From: Episyrphus balteatus
Lineage: Eukaryota; Arthropoda; Insecta; Diptera; Syrphidae
Direction: 5' to 3'
DNA: 64,000 nt
Assembly (NCBI RefSeq): GCF_945859705.1
Contig: NC_079134.1
Span: 122,698,620-122,762,619 of the forward strand
The notes under the pieces were generated by a model, which was given only the letters and a program-made list of their open reading frames with translations, ran no database searches and had not been told where the DNA came from. The position numbers and the translations under genes were made by a program. Each line of letters starts with the position of its first letter. Position 1 is the first letter of the stretch. Positions 60,201 to 64,000 of the stretch are shown here, in pieces.

Positions 60201-61306
60201 AATCACCAGTATCGGCATTTGAGTTCAATTTAAATCGATCATCCCAGTATTTACTGGGAATTGGATCAAAACCAAGTGACTTGTAAAAATCACTGGCAAT
60301 TCCAAACATCATATTAGCGTTAAAATCATGCTCGGCTAAGATTTTGTCATACGGAGGTAGATTCTTGTGAGGATACATATCATCAATTACACTGCCATTT
60401 GTCCATGCTTGAGCAAGAACTTGCTGGAACAAATGATCCGGAATTGGTCCATTTTCCTTAACAACAAATTGTCCATACTTTTCGAAAAGCTGATTACGAA
60501 TGAATGCATGTAATTGTTGGTAAAGTGGTCGAATTTGTAACATAACGTCTTCCATTTCTTCAATATCATAGAACTCCGACCAAAGTTCAAGAACAGGAAC
60601 ACCTGAATTGATAATGATTAAACTATTTCAAGAATTTTCATTTTGTTTCACAAGTTAACCTGTTAAATTGGCTGCAGTTCTCAAAGACTCGATAAGGGTG
60701 TAAAAATGAATTGCTGACCATTGACTGTTCTTTTCTCTCCAATTCTCCCAATAGTACAGCAACTCAGCTGGATCGTTACTTTGAGAAATAATATCTTGAA
60801 CATCAGGGAAATATGACAAGTACTCCTCAGTTTTTTGGTATGGCTCAATATCCTTATCGCTGGCCAGCTCCTTGAGGGAGTTCAAAGTACTTGCAACAGT
60901 CGAGAAGTAGTCCTCCTCCAAAATGAGTAAACCTGCTGATTTGGAAATAGTTCTGAAGACCTCACGCAAATCAGGACTCTTGAATCTTCTATAATCGAAT
61001 TGTCTTGAATCCTTGACAACTTCTACAAGAGCCTTGGAAGTTGCTCGAATATTTTCAACACTCGAAAAAAGTGATTCAAAATCATCTTCGTCAGCATTGA
61101 ATGCCTTTTCAGCTATTGTATCATAGAAATTGTACAACTTTCCACTCACTTGTTCGGCAAACTTTTTTGCTTCGATTTCATCGGAAATTGCTGCTTGGGA
61201 AACCTTATTAAAAATCCTTTATTTGAAAAGTTCATTTAACACACAAATTTTCTCAAATATTTACCCCAATTACAGTTAAAAGAAGCACCACGAATGCAGA
61301 CCTCAT
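57220..61306 (-). CDS. Ance-like: ACE-like secreted pseudo-peptidase C (6 exons, 603 aa)
   Basis: This is a third, more divergent M2-family gene. Exons are 61265-61306, 60660-61203, 59917-60602, 59635-59852, 57485-57613 and 57220-57412; introns are GT-AG and the frame is continuous. Exon 1 gives a 14-residue signal sequence (MRSAFVVLLLTVIG). Exon 2 is 544 bases, as in A and B. Exon 3 equals their exons 3 and 4 fused, so one intron is absent. The zinc motif reads GYMGR (359-363) and the third ligand is Tyr in EYPLGEA, the same inactivation as in A and B. It therefore predates the split of the three genes. KHYWKLMEEFAGVEPPTDR and LLEYYKPISSWLE retain the fold signature. One intron has grown to 2.0 kb (57614-59634) and contains a minisatellite. 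An initiator-like TCAGTT lies at 61387-61392. Ance-5- or Ance-4-like is the likely class. Confidence 0.92.
57614..58935 (-). other. Left part of the 2-kb intron of ACE-like C
   Basis: A patch at 57800-58300 is less AT-rich and has a 71-codon plus-strand frame (57905-58120). I do not recognise the product, and it may be transposon debris. The rest is AT-rich. Confidence 0.4.
58936..59400. repeat. Minisatellite of AATGCAAAAGACTGCAA units
   Basis: About 30 short units built from AATGCAAAAG, ACTGCAAAAG, GCTGCAAAAT and ACTGCCAAGG alternate within the intron of ACE-like C. Long frames on both strands (for example 153 codons on the minus strand, Phe/Leu/Ser-rich) result from the repeat. Related ATTGCAATC words continue to 59575. 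Confidence 0.9.
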
Positions 61307-61392
61307 TGCGGTACAGATTCCGAAACACAACTGAAAATTATTATTTTTTTAGAACAAGCAGATGAGTTTTTAATTAAACGCACTAAAACTGA

Positions 61393-61984
61393 ATCTGGAC
61401 CAAGATCCGAGGTTGAGCGAGAGTTGCGTGTATAGGTGGGTATTTTTGTTTTTATTTCTTTGATGAGAGCTGTTGTCATTCTTTTTGCAATTTCACATAC
61501 ATAAAAAAAAATGTGATGTGTAATGATAGAGTGTGTGGTTGGAATTATCTAAGGTTAATTTTTTCATCTTGACCGCACTGATAATAATGAAATGGCAAGT
61601 GTTTCTGCTTTTGCCTTTGTTCTATTGTTGTAGGTGAACTTTCTTTTGTTATCTATTTGTTTTGTTATAATTTTTATAATGTACTCACATAGTTGCAGTT
61701 GTAATTATTTCTGTGGCTATTTAAAAGTAACTATGTAAATTTAAGTGATAGTTGATTAATCTTTATAAATATTTTTGTTTCGTTTTTGATAAATACTTAG
61801 TTCTGTAGTAAATTTAAATTAGGAAATGGTATAGCGGTTTTTGATGGGAGAGTTTGAAAGATTTTTGTTTTGGGGAAAACCCCTTCTTGCAGGGAATGAG
61901 TAATTTTATTTGTCAATTTGTAGAATTTTTGCTTCGTCGTAGAGCTTCTTCTTGCTAGGGTAATTTCTTCTCGGAGTAATGTTA
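61393..61984. other. Upstream region of ACE-like C
   Basis: No gene is visible. The ACE-like C initiator TCAGTT lies just before it (61387-61392), but no good TATA box sits at the right distance. The rest is T-rich. Confidence 0.4.
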
Positions 61985-62410
61985 TGTATCCTTCGTCCAA
62001 GACGCGTCCAAAACACGACCAAGACGCTTCCAATATGCGTCCAAGACTCGTCCAATACGCATCCAAGACGCATCCAAAACGAGGCCGAAACGCGTCGAAA
62101 ACGCATTCAAAACGCGATCGAGACGCCTCAAAAACGTTCAAAATGCGACCGAAACGCGTCCAAAACTCGTCCAAGACGCATCCAAAACGCGTCCAAAACG
62201 CGACCGAGACGCGTCCAAACTCGTTCAAAACGCGTTGAAAACAAAATGCATTCAAAACGCATCCAAATTGCGATAAAGACGCTTCTAAAACGCGTCCGAG
62301 ACGCGCCCTAACCGCGTCCAAGAAGGCTCCCAAAACACGTCCAAAACGAGACGCATCCAAAACGTGTCCAAGACGCCCCTAAAACGCGTTCGAGAGGCGT
62401 CCATAAGACG
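61985..62410. repeat. CpG-rich minisatellite of ACGCGTCCAAAACGCG-type units
   Basis: About 25 imperfect units of AAAACGCGTCCAAGACGC and variants run for 0.42 kb. The array is GC-balanced and full of CpG in an otherwise AT-rich window. Open frames on both strands (Arg/Lys/Thr-rich or Phe/Gly/Arg-rich) are by-products of the repeat. Confidence 0.9.
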
Positions 62411-62439
62411 TCTAAAACTATAACTTAGACGACAAGAAT

Positions 62440-62770
62440 TGATAACGGTTTCTTGTAGAGGAGTTCAAACTTCAAAACAATCATTTTTTTTTGGGAGTTG
62501 TGGTCTATCTCACCCCGTGTAGGCGGGAAGGGAAATTTTCTAAGAAAATGACTAAAATAAAAAAAAAATATTTAAAAAACAACAGCAGCACTTACAGTTG
62601 CGAATGATACCTTTTTTAAAAGTCGGAATGTTACAGTTAATTTAAATTTTTAAATCAAGTTCTTTCAATAAATACTTTTTGAAATAATCGATTTCAAAGT
62701 CAAAATTTGTGGAAAAAAAAGTTTATAATTGAATAATTATTATTTTTGTCAACACTGTGAATTTTAATAT
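62440..62770. repeat. Copy of the dispersed GGCAATTTTCT / GCAACACTTACAG family
   Basis: It contains GATAACGGTTTCTTGTAGAG, GGGAAGGGAAATTTTCTAAG and CAGCAGCACTTACAGTTGCG in the same order as the segments near 5330-5830, 24480-24760 and 52870-53120. It is closest to the 5.4-kb copy inside the Transib-like element. Confidence 0.65.
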
Positions 62771-63200
62771 AAAATTAATCGATGAAATAAACTTCATATT
62801 TCCTTCAAATCTACTTCGACTTTTTTTCTGCAAGTAGTGGTTGGTAACGCTACTTTCGACTGTACAAGAAATCCAACTTCGTTTTCAAAACGCAAACAGA
62901 AAACGAGTTTTCAAATTTAACGCTAATTTCTGTATTCTTAGATGATGTAACAAGATAGATGATGTAACAAGGATAACAGCGTAACGAAAAAATTTTAAAT
63001 TTCATTTGATTTGCAAGGAAAAAAAAAACATAGAAAACATTCAAGCCATCTAGCGTCAATTAAACGAAACAATAGTGGTTTGTGTACCTACTTTATCCGA
63101 AATTATCCAGAAAAGATTTTGTCCATAAACATTAAACAAACCACCACTGCACTGTGGTGAAGATGAATCATTTAGAATTTTGAAAAATTTTAAATGTTTA
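62771..63200. other. No gene recognised
   Basis: This is AT-rich sequence downstream (on the minus strand) of the possible terminal exon. I see no clear poly-A signal. Confidence 0.35.
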
Positions 63201-63341
63201 CTATTTTACCGTTGTTGTTGAATTAAAGTTTTGTAACATAGTATCGAGATCGACTGAAGTTGATACACGAGTTTGGTAGCTATTTATACCTTCTGGTAAA
63301 TATAGTTTGACTTCACGTTCTATGAAAATCTTACAAATTAT
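63201..63341 (-). CDS. Possible terminal coding exon of an unidentified gene
   Basis: On the minus strand a good acceptor (TTTTGCAG) at 63342 is followed by an open frame of 46 codons to a TAG at 63201-63203. The frame reads IICKIFIEREVKLYLPEGIN, then SYQTRVSTSVDLDTMLQNFN and so on. The composition is protein-like and unlike the surrounding AT-rich DNA. No preceding exon is recognised up to the window edge, so the gene would extend to the right. I do not recognise the product, and the frame could be chance. Confidence 0.3.
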   Translation of the reverse strand: MICKIFIEREVKLYLPEGINSYQTRVSTSVDLDTMLQNFNSTTTVK

Positions 63342-63349
63342 CTGCAAAA

Positions 63350-64000
63350 TCACAGAAAATGGTTTGTCCATAGGTGGTCATTATTTTGTGAAAACCTTTA
63401 GCTTGTTACCATGATTGACGGGTGGAGTCTGTCTAGTTATTTGCTGATTGGCAATACATATTTTCTTTTACGGACGTACATAATAAGCCGATGATGATTC
63501 CTTCTTCAGTATGTAATTTTTTGTTTGATTTTTTTTTCTTTATTAATGTGCTGGAAGTTGTAAGCGATGTTTGTATTTATTTTAAATTAGTATTTTCAAT
63601 ATAAAAGGATAAAATAATGTAGCAAAGTTAAAATTATGTTTAAATTGCCGTTTGTTTTAAACTACACCTAGTTCTATATTATATTTATCTAAATTGTAAT
63701 TACTAGAAGAGAGCCATTCTTAATTCAACGATAAACAGCCAATATAATGTAATTTTATAATCTGTGCTTCAAAGTCCAAAGAAAGTCGATATTGGGGGCT
63801 ATCGTGAATAAAAAAGTGGTGCTTTTGGGTTGCATTAAGGCCGTGTGTGAATTGCGTTGAATATTTAACCCCGTGTAAAATTTTTGACACTATTGAGGTG
63901 AATACAAAAATTTCAGCTGTATAGATTATTGTTTAATATATTTCCCTGCTTCTTTTCTGCCATGAAACTATTTTTAACTAAAAAACAAACAAAACAAAAC
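63350..64000. other. Right edge of the window, no gene recognised
   Basis: This is AT-rich sequence without a supported exon. If the exon at 63201-63341 is real, this is its intron. Confidence 0.35.

Noticed and set aside
61797..62360. A 187-codon minus-strand frame and Arg-rich plus-strand frames
   Set aside because: They are produced by the CpG-rich minisatellite; no family resemblance.

Overview
The window is AT-rich eukaryotic nuclear DNA, almost certainly from a fly (Diptera, probably a cyclorrhaphan). The evidence is two complete insect-type prophenoloxidase genes, three angiotensin-converting-enzyme-like (Ance) genes, short GT-AG introns of 54-72 nt, TATA plus TCAGTT-type promoters, and a dense load of insect-style transposons. 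From memory, in Drosophila melanogaster PPO2 (CG8193) and Ance-4 (CG8196) have adjacent gene numbers, so this looks like an expanded version of that neighbourhood. That synteny is recollection and inference, not computed.

Layout. 1-11.8 kb is transposon debris: a decayed jockey-clade LINE (1-2489), a non-autonomous hAT element with a perfect 8-bp target duplication (2585-4283), a RAG1-related Transib-like element whose ends carry the exact heptamer CACAGTG (5150-6980), and several hairpin repeats. 11.9-16.3 kb (+) holds the last four exons of an SLC38A11-like amino-acid transporter; one intron carries a 1.66-kb, nearly perfect 9-bp satellite. 16.3-28.1 kb is AT-rich with large foldback elements. 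28.5-30.7 kb (+) is prophenoloxidase copy a. 32.5-35.0 kb (-) and 40.8-43.3 kb (-) are two ACE-like genes separated by foldback repeats. 43.3-49.2 kb holds two inverted copies of one MITE. 49.2-51.4 kb (-) is prophenoloxidase copy b. 52.3-57.0 kb is a foldback element and transposase remnants, including a hAT transposase pseudogene. 57.2-61.3 kb (-) is a third, more divergent ACE-like gene with a 2-kb intron. The right end holds a CpG-rich minisatellite, a dispersed-repeat copy and a possible terminal exon of another gene.

How the genes relate. The prophenoloxidases are cytosolic zymogens of the melanisation response. They keep all six copper-binding histidines and the thioester-like GCGWPQH motif, and both have Lys-Phe where Arg-Phe cleavage is usual. 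The three ACE-like proteins have signal peptides and the ACE fold signature, but in all three HEMGH is replaced by GxxGR and the third zinc ligand (Glu) by Tyr, so they should be secreted pseudo-peptidases. RUNX-type and GATA-type sites lie just upstream of both prophenoloxidase TATA boxes, as expected for crystal-cell control by Lozenge and Serpent. All exon boundaries were read by eye from splice consensus, reading-frame continuity and agreement among paralogues.
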